Below the pieces are notes generated by a model. That model was given only the letters and a program-made list of their open reading frames with translations. It searched no databases and was not told where the DNA came from. This document shows positions 11,170 to 22,082 of a stretch of DNA of 64,000 nucleotides, piece by piece. The translations under genes and the position numbers were made by a program. The stretch spans positions 2,728,001 to 2,792,000 of the forward strand of contig LR590464.1 of NCBI GenBank assembly GCA_901472455.1, written 5' to 3'. Position 1 is the first letter of the stretch. Each line of letters starts with the position of its first letter. Source of the DNA: Leclercia adecarboxylata (lineage in GTDB: Bacteria; Pseudomonadota; Gammaproteobacteria; Enterobacterales; Enterobacteriaceae).

Positions 11170-12018
11170 ATGCAATCAACACAACGCAAAGTGCTGCGCA
11201 CCATTTGTCCCGACCAGAAAGGGCTGATCGCCCGTATTACCAATATTTGCTATAAGCATGAACTGAACATCGTGCAGAACAACGAGTTTGTTGATCACCG
11301 TACCGGTCGCTTCTTTATGCGTACCGAGCTGGAAGGCATTTTCAACGACGCGACGCTACTGGGCCGATCTGGGACGGCGCGCTGCCAGAAGGATCTGTGC
11401 GCGAGCTGACCCCAGCCGGTCGTCGCCGGGTGGTAATCCTGGTCACCAAAGAGGCGCACTGCCTTGGCGATCTGCTGATGAAAGCTAACTACGGCGGTCT
11501 GGATGTGGAGATCGCCGCGGTCATCGGTAATCATGAGACGCTGCGCACCCTGTCGAGCGCTTTGATATTCCGTTTGAGCTGGTCAGCCACGAAGGGCATA
11601 CCCGCGAAGAGCATGACAAATTTAATGGCGCAGGCCATCGAAAGCGCATAACCCGGATTACGTGGTGCTGGCGAAATACATGCGTGTCCTGACGCCATCC
11701 TTCGTGGCCCGCTTCCCGAACAAGATCATCAATATTCACCACTCGTTCCTGCCGGCTTTCATCGGCGCGCGCCCCTTATCACCAGGCTTACGAGCGCGGC
11801 CGTGAAGATCATCGGTCGCTACGGCCCACTACGTTGAATGACAACCTGGATGAAAGTCCAATCATCATGCAGGACGTGATTCATGTCGATCACACCTACA
11901 CGGCAGAAGATATGATGCGTGCCGGACGCGACGTTGAAAAAATGTCTTAAGCCGTGCGCTGTATCAGGTGCTGGCGCAGCGTGTCTTTGTCTACGGTAAC
12001 CGAACGATTATTCTTTAA
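11170..12018 (+). CDS. purU: Formyltetrahydrofolate deformylase PurU
   Basis: Hydrolyses 10-formyl-THF to formate and THF, balancing the one-carbon pool and supplying formate for PurT. An N-terminal ACT domain (TICPDQKGLIARITNICYKH) is followed by the formyltransferase-type catalytic domain with the NIHHSFLPAFIGA block and the downstream HVDHTYTAEDM. The frame is broken several times (near 11370, 11550, 11650, 11770 and 11950), leaving about six extra bases over the 280-residue family length. The protein ends YGNRTIIL. It lies just upstream of the tRNA-Tyr operon, as in E. coli. Confidence 0.92.
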
Positions 12019-12097
12019 TCCTTTATAAAATGAATTGATTAGCTTTACGTCTTTGTGCGTAAAAAGCAGGCAAACGATTCAATTTAGCAAAGAAGTC

Positions 12098-12125
12098 TTT
12101 ACAGGGGCGTGTCATTTGATATGAT
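12098..12125 (+). promoter_or_regulatory. tRNA-Tyr operon promoter
   Basis: The -35 is TTTACA (12098-12103) and the -10 is TATGAT (12120-12125), with a 16-base spacer. A GC-rich discriminator, GCGCCCGC, follows. Such a discriminator is typical of stable-RNA promoters under stringent control. The AT-rich stretch upstream (12020-12095) is the usual place for Fis sites and an UP element. Confidence 0.75.
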
Positions 12126-12172
12126 GCGCCCGCTTCCCGCAAGGAAGCAGGCCAGTAAAAGCATTACCCCGT

Positions 12173-12259
<87 letters not shown>

Positions 12260-12437
12260 TTATTCACCACAGCGATGTGGTAACACCGATGAGATGCTAG
12301 CAAAAGTTTGCACTTATCGGGAAGGGTGAGAACCTTCGATTAAGGTTCGAGTCGAGCGTAAGCGAGACAACGTTGCCAAAGGCAACGGCCCGAAGGGTGA
12401 GGAACGAAGTGACGAATAATCCTTCCCCCACCACCAT
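12260..12437 (+). repeat. rtT-type repeat, form A, unit 1
   Basis: A 178-base unit that follows the tRNA and ends in a copy of the tRNA-Tyr 3' end (CCTTCCCCCACCACCA). It contains the hairpin GTTGCC-AAA-GGCAAC and a GGGAAGG...CCTTCCC outer pairing. E. coli tyrT is followed by 178-bp rtT repeats of the same design, which is the basis for the name. Confidence 0.8.
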
Positions 12438-12611
12438 TATTCACCACAGCGATGTGGTAACACCGATGAGATGTAGCAAAGTTTGCACTTATCGGGAAGG
12501 GTGAGAACCTTCGATTAAGGTTCGAGTCGAGCGTAAGCGAGACAACGTTGCCAAAGGCAACGGCCCGAAGGGTGAGGAACGAAGTGACGAATAATCCTTC
12601 CCCCACCACCA
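12438..12611 (+). repeat. rtT-type repeat, form A, unit 2
   Basis: An almost exact tandem copy of the preceding unit, a few bases shorter (GATGTAGCAAAG instead of GATGCTAGCAAAAG). It ends in the same tRNA-Tyr 3' end. A 34-base spacer then leads to the second tRNA. Confidence 0.8.
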
Positions 12612-12645
12612 TCTCCAGTAATACCTCAAAATATGAATTACCCCT

Positions 12646-12730
<85 letters not shown>

Positions 12731-12910
12731 TCACTTCCAGATTAATCAAGATTTCCTGTTCGTACCATGCCTCATACATCTTCCGATGCCAGGGAAGGAT
12801 GAGAAGCTTCGACTAAGGTTCGATTCGAGCGTAGCGAGAAAGCGTTGCCGCAGGCAACGGCCCGAAGGGGTGAGGAACGAAGTGACGAATAATCCTTCCC
12901 CCCACCACCA
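12731..12910 (+). repeat. rtT-type repeat, form B, unit 1
   Basis: About 180 bases beginning TCACTTCCAGATT and ending in the tRNA-Tyr 3' end. It differs from form A in its left half but shares the central block (hairpin GTTGCC-GCA-GGCAAC, then CCCGAAGGGGTGAGG here) and the right end. Confidence 0.8.
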
Positions 12911-12944
12911 TCTCCAGTAATACCTCAAAATATGAATTACCCCT

Positions 12945-13098
12945 GGTGGGGTTCCCGAGCGGCCCAAAAGGGAGCAGACTGTAAATCTGCCGTCATCGAC
13001 TTCGAAGGTTCGATTCGAGCGTAGCGAGAAAGCGTTGCCGCAGGCAACGACCCGAAGGGTGAGGAGCAAAGCGACGAATTATCCTTCCCCCACCACCA
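12945..13098 (+). pseudogene. Third tRNA-Tyr copy, split by 67 bp in the T-loop
   Basis: The 5' three quarters of tRNA-Tyr are present, including acceptor strand, anticodon GTA and variable arm, down to GAAGGTTCGA (13004-13013). The next 67 bases (13014-13080) are the core of the downstream repeat. Then the remaining ATCCTTCCCCCACCACCA completes the gene. The T-loop is therefore opened and filled with repeat sequence. Two further extra bases lie in the D-arm region. Without removal of the insert it could not fold as a tRNA. It may be a recombinant between tRNA and repeat, or an assembly artefact in a repetitive locus. Confidence 0.75.
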
Positions 13099-13275
13099 TC
13101 ACTTCCTGATTGCTATAAACTTCCTGTTTGCACCATGCCTCATACTCCTCCAATGCAGGGAAGGATGAGAAGCTTCGACTAAGGTTCGATTCGAGCGTAG
13201 CGAGAAAGCGTTGCCGCAGGCAACGACCCGAAGGGTGAGGAGCAAAAGCGACGAATTATCCTTCCCCCACCACCA
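13099..13275 (+). repeat. rtT-type repeat, form B, unit 2
   Basis: A 177-base unit. GGGAAGGAT (13158-13166) is exactly complementary to ATCCTTCCC (13258-13266), and GTTGCC-GCA-GGCAAC (13210-13224) forms an inner hairpin, so the transcript can fold into a long stem whose 3' side is the tRNA-like end. Confidence 0.82.
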
Positions 13276-13455
13276 TCACCTCCAGATTGCTATAAACTCT
13301 TGTTCGCACCATGCCTCATACACATCCTCCAATGCAGGGAAGGATGAGAAGCTTCGACTAAGGTTCGATTCGGAGCGTAGCGAGAAAGCGTTACCGCAGG
13401 CAACGACCCGAAGGGTGAGGAGCGAAGCGACGAATTATCCTTCCCCCACCCACCA
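13276..13455 (+). repeat. rtT-type repeat, form B, unit 3
   Basis: The last unit of the array, with the same layout and a few single-base differences (GTTACC-GCA-GGCAAC in the hairpin, extra C before the final CACCA). After it the sequence (13456-13586) is unique, with no gene apart from the end of the next regulator. Confidence 0.8.
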
Positions 13456-13586
13456 TCACTTCCAGATTGCTTTAAACTCCATATTCGCTCCACCTCACAA
13501 ACAGTTACAAAATAATCGCACCCTGGTCGCTTGCCACGTCAGGCAACGCCGTCACCCGGCATGATAGCTGCACCCAAGGTAAATCC

Positions 13587-14029
13587 CTACAGCGGCGGCA
13601 GTCGACGCGTGACCGGGAGCTCTTCACAATCGAGGTATTACACTGGGCATGTTCTGCCAGTCCATCCAGCAATGTATCCAGCTGCTTCTATTGAGCGCAC
13701 CATCAGGTCTGATGACAAAACAGTCCTCGCCGGTCACTTTGTCACTTTCTATGCACTCCGGCATCGCCTGGATATAGTTATCACCTTATGTAATAACCCC
13801 GGCAACGCCGCACGCGCACCATCGCCTGCAGGGTATACCCTAACGCCGCCAGGTTCACCCGGGCGCCATATCCCTGGATGACGCCCCGCTCTTCCAGCCT
13901 TTTAAGCCGCTCTGCCGTACTGGGTGAAGTCAGCCCAACCCGCCCGCTCAGCACCTTCAGCGACATCCGCGCGTCCTCCACCAGGCAGGCCAGAATCTGG
14001 CGGTCGATCTCATCGATAAGGTAATCCAT
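13587..14029 (-). CDS. Lrp/AsnC-family transcriptional regulator
   Basis: An N-terminal winged helix-turn-helix (IDEIDRQILACLVEDARMS, then RVGLTSPSTAERLKRLEE) is followed by a ligand-binding ACT-like (RAM) domain that ends SSPVTRRLPPL. Family members sense amino acids and often control transport genes. The ATG at 14027-14029 is chosen because AGGTGA stands seven bases before it; an ATG nine bases upstream is too close to that site. Frame breaks near 13800 and 13690 split the C-terminal domain. The intended length is about 147 residues. It is divergent from the DMT transporter, its probable target. The exact orthologue is not recognised. Confidence 0.85.
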
Positions 14030-14136
14030 AACATTCACCTAATTTATAAAAGCAAATCACCCCTACCACCTTAATTCAGCGCTGTTAAACCGCACGCTTT
14101 TTTTCAACAATAAAAGCATTAATCAGGAGGTGTACG

Positions 14137-15019
14137 ATGCGTGAAATTCAACAGGGCGTCTGGCAAATGAGCCTGGCGATGCTTATCTCCGGTTCCATCG
14201 GCGCGTTTGTTTTGCTTTCAGGCTTGCCGGTAACAGAAGTGGTATTCTGGCGCTGTCTCATCGGCGCCATTGCACTGTTTCTCTTTATTCGATTCAGTAA
14301 GCACCCTTTTAGCCCGTTAACCAAAGTCACACTGGGTCTCGCTGTTCTCGGCGGCGTCGCGCTGGTGGTTAAACTGGCTGCTGCTGTTTGCCGCTTCGAA
14401 CGTATCTCAATCGGTCTGTCTACGGTGGTCTATAACACCCAGCCTTTATGCTGGTACTGATGGGCATGTTGCTGGGTGAACGGGTGAGCCTGGTGAAATG
14501 GGGCTGGTTACTTCTCGCCTTTGGCGGCGTCGTTATTCTGCTCTCCAGCGAACTGACTGCGGACATGAAGCCGGATGGCTGGCAGGTATCGGCCTGGCGC
14601 TGGCCGCAGCTTTCTTTTACGCCCTCACCGCCATTATCACCCGAAAATTAAAGACCATCGCGCCACAGCACATTGCCTTTATTCAGGTCCTGACTGGCGT
14701 GGTGATGCTCCTGCCGCTGGCGCAGATGCCAGCCTTCTCGACCGATTTCCCGTGGGGGATTTTATTGACGCTGGCATTGTCCACACCGGAGTCATGTACC
14801 AACTGCTTTTATAGCGCCATTCAGAAGCTCCCTACCCCCATTATCGGATCGCTGTCGTTTATCTATCCGGTTGTCGCGCTGATTGTCGATAATCTGGTGT
14901 TTAACCACGCGCTGAGCTTCACCCAGTTAGCTGGCGGGGCGTTAATTCTGCTGGCGGCAGCGGGAAATAATCTCGGCTGGGGGCGAAAAAAAACCCCGCC
15001 AGAGCGGGGTTCAGATTAA
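14137..15019 (+). CDS. EamA/DMT-family membrane exporter
   Basis: A drug/metabolite-transporter family protein with about ten membrane segments in two EamA repeats (about residues 1-135 and 145-285). It starts [16 protein letters not shown] after a perfect AGGAGG. Family members export amino acids, threonine/homoserine-like compounds or other small metabolites; the substrate cannot be read from the sequence. Frame breaks near 14380, 14445, 14575 and 14780 split it. The intended length is about 293 residues. The divergent Lrp-type regulator suggests an amino-acid-responsive exporter. Its last codons coincide with the terminator of the convergent nar operon. Confidence 0.83.
14986..15011 (-). 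terminator. Terminator of narGHJI
   Basis: On the minus strand the hairpin AACCCCGC-TCTG-GCGGGGTT is followed by eight T residues, 17 bases after the narI stop codon. The same bases encode the C-terminus of the convergent DMT transporter. Confidence 0.88.
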
Positions 15020-15028
15020 AACAGCGGA

Positions 15029-15711
15029 TTAGCGACGGGCACGCACGATCTGATATCTGCGCGTCAGGTACTCCACCGGCGCGCTCCAGATGTGCACCAG
15101 ACGGGAGAACGGGAACAGCAGGAACAGCGTCATACCCAGCCACCAGGTGTACGCGGAAGATAAAGGCCACACCGTCCAGATGTTCAGACGCACCGCCGTG
15201 GAAGGTCACCACGGATTGCGCCCACCCCACCAGCTTCAGCATTTCGCTGCCATCCATGTGTTGCGCAGAGAATGGAATGGTCAGCAGGCCCAGCGCCACA
15301 CTGCACCATCAGCAGGGAGAGGATCAGAATGTCTTGCCCCGGTGGTAGTGGCCGCACGCGCGGACTGAACAGACGACGCTTCAGCAGCATCAGGCCACCC
15401 ACCAGGGTCATCACGCCGCAGGCGCCCCCCGGCCAATCATCGCCATCTTCTGGTTTGACGTCCATCGGCAGGAAGGATTCATACATCCAGTGTGGCGTCA
15501 GCATCCCGAGGAAGTGACCGGCAAAGATACCCAGGATCCCGATGTGGAACAGGTTCGATGCCATGTTCATCCCTTTGCGATCCAGCATCTGGCTGGAGGC
15601 GGCACGCCAGGTGTACTGACCGTAGTCGTAACGCAGCCAGCTACCAATCAGAAATACCGAACCCGCAATATACGGATAGATATCGAAGAAGAACATATTC
15701 AGGAAGTGCAT
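15029..15711 (-). CDS. narI: Respiratory nitrate reductase gamma subunit NarI (cytochrome b)
   Basis: The membrane diheme b subunit of nitrate reductase A. It oxidises quinol at the periplasmic side and passes electrons to NarH. The N-terminus [19 protein letters not shown] and the block [20 protein letters not shown] match E. coli NarI, including heme-ligand histidines in the first membrane segments. It ends ARR after YQIVR. Frame breaks near 15425, 15300 and 15160 interrupt it. The intended length is 225 residues. Its ATG overlaps the narJ stop (TAATG), showing translational coupling. Confidence 0.94.
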
Positions 15712-16422
15712 TATTGCTGTCCTCCGTTAGAGATATTCAAATATTGCGGGGGCAACGGCACCGGCAAAACGACGCTGGTGAGCGGAGATTTCCGACTCGC
15801 CGCAGCTCTGGTCAGCAAAGAACTTCACCTGCTCCTCTTCCCAGACTGCATCCAGGGCCTGGGGAGTATCATCCCGGGCTTCATCCGCGATTTTCTCCGC
15901 CACTTTTTCACTGTCGACCGAGGCGTTTGCCAGCTTCACCAGCAGATCGAACAGCACGGCGTAGCGGCTTTCACGCTGTTGCAGACGTGCTCCCAGCAAC
16001 GCCAGGATTGGCGCGATATCCTGCAATCCGCCGAGCGCCTCCTCTTTCGGCAGTTGCGCCAGATACTCAAGGTACAGCGGCAGGTGATCGGGCAGCTCGC
16101 GGCTGTCGAGCTGCATACCATGCTGCTCATACTGTGACATCAGGTCGACCATCGCCTGACCGCGATCGCGGGATTCGCCGTGCACGTGTTCAAACAGCAG
16201 CAGCGAGGTGGCGCGGCCGCGGTCAAACAGCTGGCTGTAGTCAGACTGGGCATCCAGCAGATCACGCGCCAACAGATCGCGCAGGAAAACGCCCAGGGTC
16301 TGGGCATCCTCTTTCTCCAGGTTTTCCGATGACGCGAGTGCATCGAAGAGTTCCTGTTGATGCTGCGCAAGCGCAGCATCCGGATACTCGAGCAGACGCG
16401 AAACAATGACAAGTTCAATCAT
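15711..16422 (-). CDS. narJ: Nitrate reductase assembly chaperone NarJ
   Basis: A dedicated cytoplasmic chaperone that helps insert molybdenum cofactor into NarG and attach NarGH to NarI. It is not part of the final enzyme. It begins [19 protein letters not shown] break in a run of G residues near 15752 makes one frame stop early at 15727; in the restored frame the protein ends [12 protein letters not shown], as in E. coli, and its TAA overlaps the narI ATG. The intended length is 236 residues. The start overlaps the narH stop as ATGA. Confidence 0.94.
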
Positions 16423-17955
16423 TGGTGCGGCTCCGTTTTGCTGGTCACATCCATCGCATCAATGCGGCGGCTGTTGAACAGGTTGAATTTGTTGTCTGAA
16501 CCGTGGCAACCGTCGCCGAAGGTAAAGCCACACCCGCTTTTTTCCGGGAAGGCTTCACGGGCCAGTTCACGATGGCTGCTTGGCACCACGAAACGATCTT
16601 CGTAGTTAGCAATGGCCAGATAACGATACATCTCCTGGGCCTGCGCTTCGCTTAAGCCCACCTCTTCCAGCGCGCGGGTATCGATGACGCCGTCAACGGT
16701 CTCCGCACGTTTGAAGTGGCGCATGGCCAGCATACGTTTCAGGGCCAGGAGGACCGGCTGGGTGTCACCTGCGGTCAGCAGGTTCGCCAGATACTGCACA
16801 GGGATACGCAGGCTTTCGACATCCGGCAGAATACCGTTGCTACCCAGCTCGCCCGCATCCGCCGCAGACTGAATCGGTGACAGCGGCGGCACGTACCAGA
16901 CCATTGGCAGGGTACGGTATTCCGGGTGCAGCGGCAGGGCCAGCTTCCAGTCCATCGCCATTTTGTACACCGGAGACTGCTGCGCCGCGTCGATTACGCT
17001 CTGCGGAATGCCGTCTGCCAGCGCCTGAGCGATCACTTTCGGATCGTTCGGATCGAGGAATACGTCCAGCTGACGCTGATAGAGATCTTTCTCATGCTCG
17101 GTGCTTGCCGCGTTCTCAATGGCGTCTGCGTCATACAGCAGCACACCCAGGTAACGGATACGCCCTACGCAACTTTCGGAGCAGACGGTTGGCATCCCGG
17201 CTTCGATACGCGGATAGCAGAAGATGCACTTCTCGGACTTACCGCTCTTCCAGTTGAAGTAGATTTTTTTGTACGGGCAGCCGGTGATGCACATACGCCA
17301 GCCGCGGCACTTATCCTGGTCGATCAGTACGATGCCGTCTTCTTCACGCTTATAGATGGCGCCGCTCGGGCAGGTGGCGACACAGGCCGGGTTAAGGCAG
17401 TGTTCGCACAGGCGCGGCAGATACATCATGAAGGTGTTTTCGAACTGGCCGTACATCGCCTTCTGCATGTTTTCGAAGTTCTGGTCTTTGGCGCGTTTTT
17501 CGAACTCGCCCCCCCAGAATCTCTTCCCAGTTTGGCCCGCTGGTGATCTTGTCCATGCGCTGGCCAGTGATCAGCGAGCGTGGGCGGGCGATCGGCTGGT
17601 GTTTGCTTTCCGGCGCGTTATGCAGGTTCTGATAATCAAAATCAAACGGCTCGTAGTAATCATCGATGCCCGGCAGATGCGGGTTAGCAAAGATTTTACC
17701 CAGCAGCAGCGCGCGGTTACCCATGCGTGGCTGCAGTTTACCGTTGATTTTACGGATCCAGCCGCCCTTCCACTTCTCCTGGTTTTCCCAGTCGGTGGGG
17801 AAGCCGGTACCCGGCTTGCTTTCCACGTTGTTGAACCAGGCGTATTCCATACCTTCGCGGCTGGTCCAGACGTTTTTACAGGTGACTGAGCAGGTGTGAC
17901 AGCCGATGCATTTATCCAGATTCAGCACCATGCCGACTTGTGAACGAATTTTCAT
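16419..17955 (-). CDS. narH: Respiratory nitrate reductase beta subunit NarH (iron-sulfur)
   Basis: Carries the electron wire of nitrate reductase A: three [4Fe-4S] clusters and one [3Fe-4S] cluster between NarI heme and NarG. Cysteine groups are visible: CIGCHTCSVTC near residue 16, CEHCLNPACVATCPSG, then CRGWRMCITGCPYKK, in which tryptophan replaces the cysteine that would complete a fourth tetranuclear cluster, a known feature of NarH. One break in a C run near 17510 splits the frame. The intended length is 512 residues. It overlaps narG and narJ by ATGA junctions. Confidence 0.96.
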
Positions 17956-20900
17956 TTTACGCTCTCCTGTACCTGGTCATTACCTTCGCCGTCTAACCAG
18001 TTAATATTCTTCATCTTACGTACCACCACGAACTCATCGCGGTTCGATCCTACGGTGCCGTAGTAGTTAAAGCCGTAGGCCAGCTGCGCATAGCCGCCAA
18101 TCATATGGGTCGGTTTCGGCGTAATACGGGTCACGGAGTTGTGGATCCCGCCGCGCTGCTCGGTGATTTCTGAACCCGGCAGGTTCACGATACGTTCCTG
18201 CGCGTGGTACATCATGGTCATCCCGGCAGGCACACGCTGGCTCACTACTGCACGAGCGGTGAGCGCCCCGTTGCTGTTGAACACTTCGATCCAGTCGTTA
18301 TCTTCAATCCCCAGATCTTTGGCATCTGCCTCGCTCATCCAGACAATCGGGCCGCCGCGCGACAGGGTCAGCATCAGCAGGTTGTCGCTGTAGGTCGAGT
18401 GAATACCCCACTTCTGGTGCGGCGTCAGGAAGTTCAGCGCCTTCTCCGGGTTACCGTTAGATTTCTTGCCCATCACGGCTTTCACCGAACGGGTATCGAT
18501 AGGTGGACGATAAACCAGCAGGCTTTCACCGAAATCACGCATCCACTGATGATCCTGGTACAGCGACTGACGGCCAGTCAGGGTACGCCATGGGATCAGC
18601 TCATGAACGTTGGTGTAGCCGGCGTTGTAAGACACATGCTCATCTTCAAGTCCTGACCAGGTCGGGCTGGAGATAATTTTGCGCGGCTGGGCCTGAATAT
18701 CGCGGAAGCGGATCTTCTCGTCTTCTTTATTCAGTGCCAGATGCGTATGGTCACGACCGGTAAATTCACTCAGCGCCGCCCAGGCTTTCACCGACACCTG
18801 ACCGTTGGTTTCCGGTGCCAGGGTAAGGATCATCTCTGCCGCATCAATCGCCGTGTTCAGCATTGGCTGGCCTTTGCCGGGCCGTCTGCTTTGGTGTAAT
18901 TGAGCTTACGCAGCAGATCCATTTCGCTCTGGGTGTTCCACGCAATGCCTTTACCACCGTTACCGATCTTCTCCATCAGCGGGCCGATAGAGGTAAAGCG
19001 CTCATAGGTTGCCGGGTAATCGCGTTCAACCGGGATGATGTGCGGTGCGGTCACGCCCGGGATCAGGTCGCATTCGCCTTTTTTCCAGTCCTTCACGTCC
19101 AGCGGCTGGGCCAGTTCAGCGGCGGAGTCGTGCTGGATTGGCAGCGTCACCACGTCGGTCTCTTTGCCCAGATGTCCTACACAGACTTCGGAGAATTTCT
19201 TCGCGATATCTTTGTAGATATCCCAGTCGCTTTTGGATTCCCATGCCGGGTCAACGGCGGCTGAGAGCGGATGAATAAACGGATGCATATCCGAGGTATT
19301 CATGTCGTCTTTTTCATACCAGGTGGCGGTAGGCAGCACGATATCGGAGTACAGGCAGGTGCTGGACAGACGGAAGTCCAGGGTCACCACCAGATCCAGC
19401 TTGCCGTCCAGACCGTTATCTTTCCACTCCACCTCTTCTGGCTTCACGCCACCCTGCTTGCCAAGATCTTTGCCCTGGATACCGTTTTCAGTGCCCAGCA
19501 GATACTTGAGCATGTACTCGTGGCCTTTACCGGACGAGCCGAGCAGGTTGGAACGCCAGATGAAGAGGTTACGCGGGTGGTTTTTACCGTTTTCCGGCTG
19601 TTCCGCCGCGAAACGAATCGAGCCTTCTTTTCAGGGATTTTGACGGTGTAATCAACCGGCGTCATGCCTGCTTTCTTCGCCTCTTCTGCGATGCGCAGCG
19701 GGTTGGTTCCCAGCTGTGGTGCAGACGGCAGCCAGCCCATGCGCTCTGCACGCACGTTGAAGTCGATCAGGTGGCCGCTGTAGCGGGATTTATCTGCCAT
19801 CGGCGACAGCAACTCCTGCGCGGTGACCGTCTCGTAACGCCATTGACTGGAGTGGTTATAGAAGTAGGAGGTGCTGTTCATGTGACGTGCCGGACGCTGC
19901 CAGTCAAGGGCAAACGCCAGCGGCTGCCAGCCAGTCTGGGGGACGCAGTTTTTCCTGGCCGACATAGTGCGCCCAGCCGCCGCCGCTCTGACCGACGCAG
20001 CCGCAGAAGATCAGCATGTTGATCAGCCCACGATAGTTCATATCGAGGTGATACCAGTGGTTCAGACCGGCACCCACGATGATCATCGAACGACCGTGAG
20101 TTTTATCCGCGTTATCGGCAAACTCACGTGCGGTACGGATGATCTGCGCCCGCGGTACGCCGGTGATCTGCTCTGCCCAGGCCGGGGTGTAGGCTTTCAC
20201 GTCGTCATAGTGCGTCGCACAGTTTTCATCGTTCAGACCGCGCTCCAGGCCGTAGTTGGCCAAAGTCAGGTCGTAAACAGTGGTCACCAGCGCGGTGGAA
20301 CCATCCGCCAGCTGCAGGCGTTTTGCCGGCAGTTTGTGCATCAGGACGTTTTGCAGTTGGACCTTGTTGAAGTGCTCAGAGCCTTCACCGCCAAAATAAG
20401 GGAAGCCAACATCGGCGATCTCATCCTGGCTGCCCAGCATGCTCAGGCGCAGTTCGGTCTCAACGCCTGTCGTACCATCACGCTGTTCAAGGTTCCATTT
20501 ACCTTTTTCACCCCAGCGGAAACCGATAGAACCGTTAGGCGCCACCAGCTCGCCGTTGCTGTTACAGGCAACGGTTTTCCATTCCGGGTTGTTTTCCTGG
20601 CCCAGCGCATCCACCAGGTCGGCGGCACGCAGCATACGGCCAGCGGCGTAGTAACCGTCCGCGCTCTTCCAGCATGACCAGCATCGGCATGTCGGTATAT
20701 TTGCGCACGTAATCAGTGAAGTACTGGCTTGGCTTATCGAGGTGGAATTCACGGCAGCATTACGTGGCCCATCGCCAGCGCCATCGCGGCATCTGTACCC
20801 TGCTTCGGTGCCAGCCCACAGGTCGCACAGTTTGGCGATTTCAGCGTAGTCCGGGGTCACGGCAACGGTTTTGGTGCCTTTGTAACGCACTTCGGTAAAG

Positions 20901-21700
20901 AAGTGGGCGTCCGGGGTACGGGTCTGTGGAACGTTAGAACCCCAGGCGATGATGTAGCTGGAGTTGTACCAGTCAGCGGATTCAGGCACATCGGTCTGCT
21001 CACCCCAGGTCTGCGGAGACGCTGGCGGCAGATCGCAATACCAGTCGTAGAAGCTCAGGCAGGTGCCGCCGATCAAGGAAAGGTAACGCGCGCCAGAAGC
21101 ATAGGAGACCATCGACATCGCCGGGATTGGCGAGAAGCCCGCGACACGGTCCGGGCCGTAGGTTTTGACGGTATAGACGTTAGAGGCAGCAATCAGCTCG
21201 TTCACTTCCTGCCAGGAGGAGCGTACAAAGCCGCCACGACCGCGAGCCTGCTTGAAGCTTTTCGCTTTGTCGGCGTCTTCGATAATGGATGCCCAGGCAT
21301 CAACCGGATCGCTGTGCTGCACTTTCGCTTCACGCCACATTTTCATCAGGCGTTTACGCATCAGCGGATATTTCAGACGGTTGGCGCTGTAGAGATACCA
21401 GGAGTAGCTGGCGCCACGCGGACAGCCGCGCGGTTCATGGTTCGGCATATCCGGGCGGGTGCGCGGGTAGTCAGTCTGCTGCATTTCCCAGGTCACCAGA
21501 CCGTTTTTCACGAAAATCTTCCAGCTGCATGAGCCGGTGCAGTTTACGCCGTGGGTGGAACGGACAACTTTGTCATGCTGCCAGCGCTGACGGTAACCGT
21601 CTTCCCAGTCCCGGTTGGTTTCCAGAACCTGGCCGTGCCCATCGGCAAAAGTCTCGCCCTTCTGTTTGAAGTAGCGAAACCGGTCCAAAAATTTGCTCAT
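17952..21700 (-). CDS. narG: Respiratory nitrate reductase alpha subunit NarG
   Basis: The catalytic subunit of membrane-bound nitrate reductase A. It reduces nitrate to nitrite with a Mo-bis-MGD cofactor on the cytoplasmic side. The N-terminus MSKFLDRFRYFKQKGETFADG is followed by the FS0 cluster ligands, a histidine and cysteines in THGVNCTGSCSW and the cysteine in EPRGCPRGASYSW. The length of 3,749 bases fits the 1,247-residue family. Frame breaks occur near 20,810, 20,755, 20,665, 19,940, 19,635 and 18,880. The first gene of narGHJI, with overlapping junctions downstream and an FNR box upstream. Confidence 0.96.
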
Positions 21701-21786
21701 CGGGTATCTCCTGTGTGGAGCCTGTGGCTCTCTAAATCGACATTGCTGATTTGCAGCGAAGGTAACGCTATGAAAGATGGTGGGAA

Positions 21787-21800
21787 TTGATAACGATCAA
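21787..21800 (-). promoter_or_regulatory. FNR box upstream of narG
   Basis: TTGAT-AACG-ATCAA is a perfect palindromic FNR site. Its centre lies about 94 bases upstream of the narG ATG, which allows a class II promoter with the site near -41.5. This fits the known anaerobic activation of narGHJI. The rest of the 383-base narK-narG gap (21701-22083) also holds the narK terminator and no gene. Confidence 0.85.
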
Positions 21801-22037
21801 GTGGAACGGGGGATGTAAAAGGAGGCTAATCCTTGTCTACCTCTAAAGCGGTACAAGCATATTCATCGCAACCACCTGTTATATATCGTTATTTTTTATT
21901 TATCCTACAAAAGAGCGCGAAGCAGACAGGCGCAGTGGTATTAAGGGGTAGAACATCCTGTTCAGCGATGGCGATCACAGTGGCGACCATGATAGATGCA
22001 GTAACCACCATCAGTATGTTGTAACTAAATGCGACCT

Positions 22038-22063
22038 AAAAAAAGCGCGGCACCAGGCCGCGC
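22038..22063 (-). terminator. Terminator of narK
   Basis: On the minus strand GCGCGG-CCTGGTG-CCGCGC is followed by seven T residues, 20 bases after the narK stop codon. It separates narK from narGHJI. Confidence 0.87.
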
Positions 22064-22082
22064 AAACGGATAATCAACTTAC

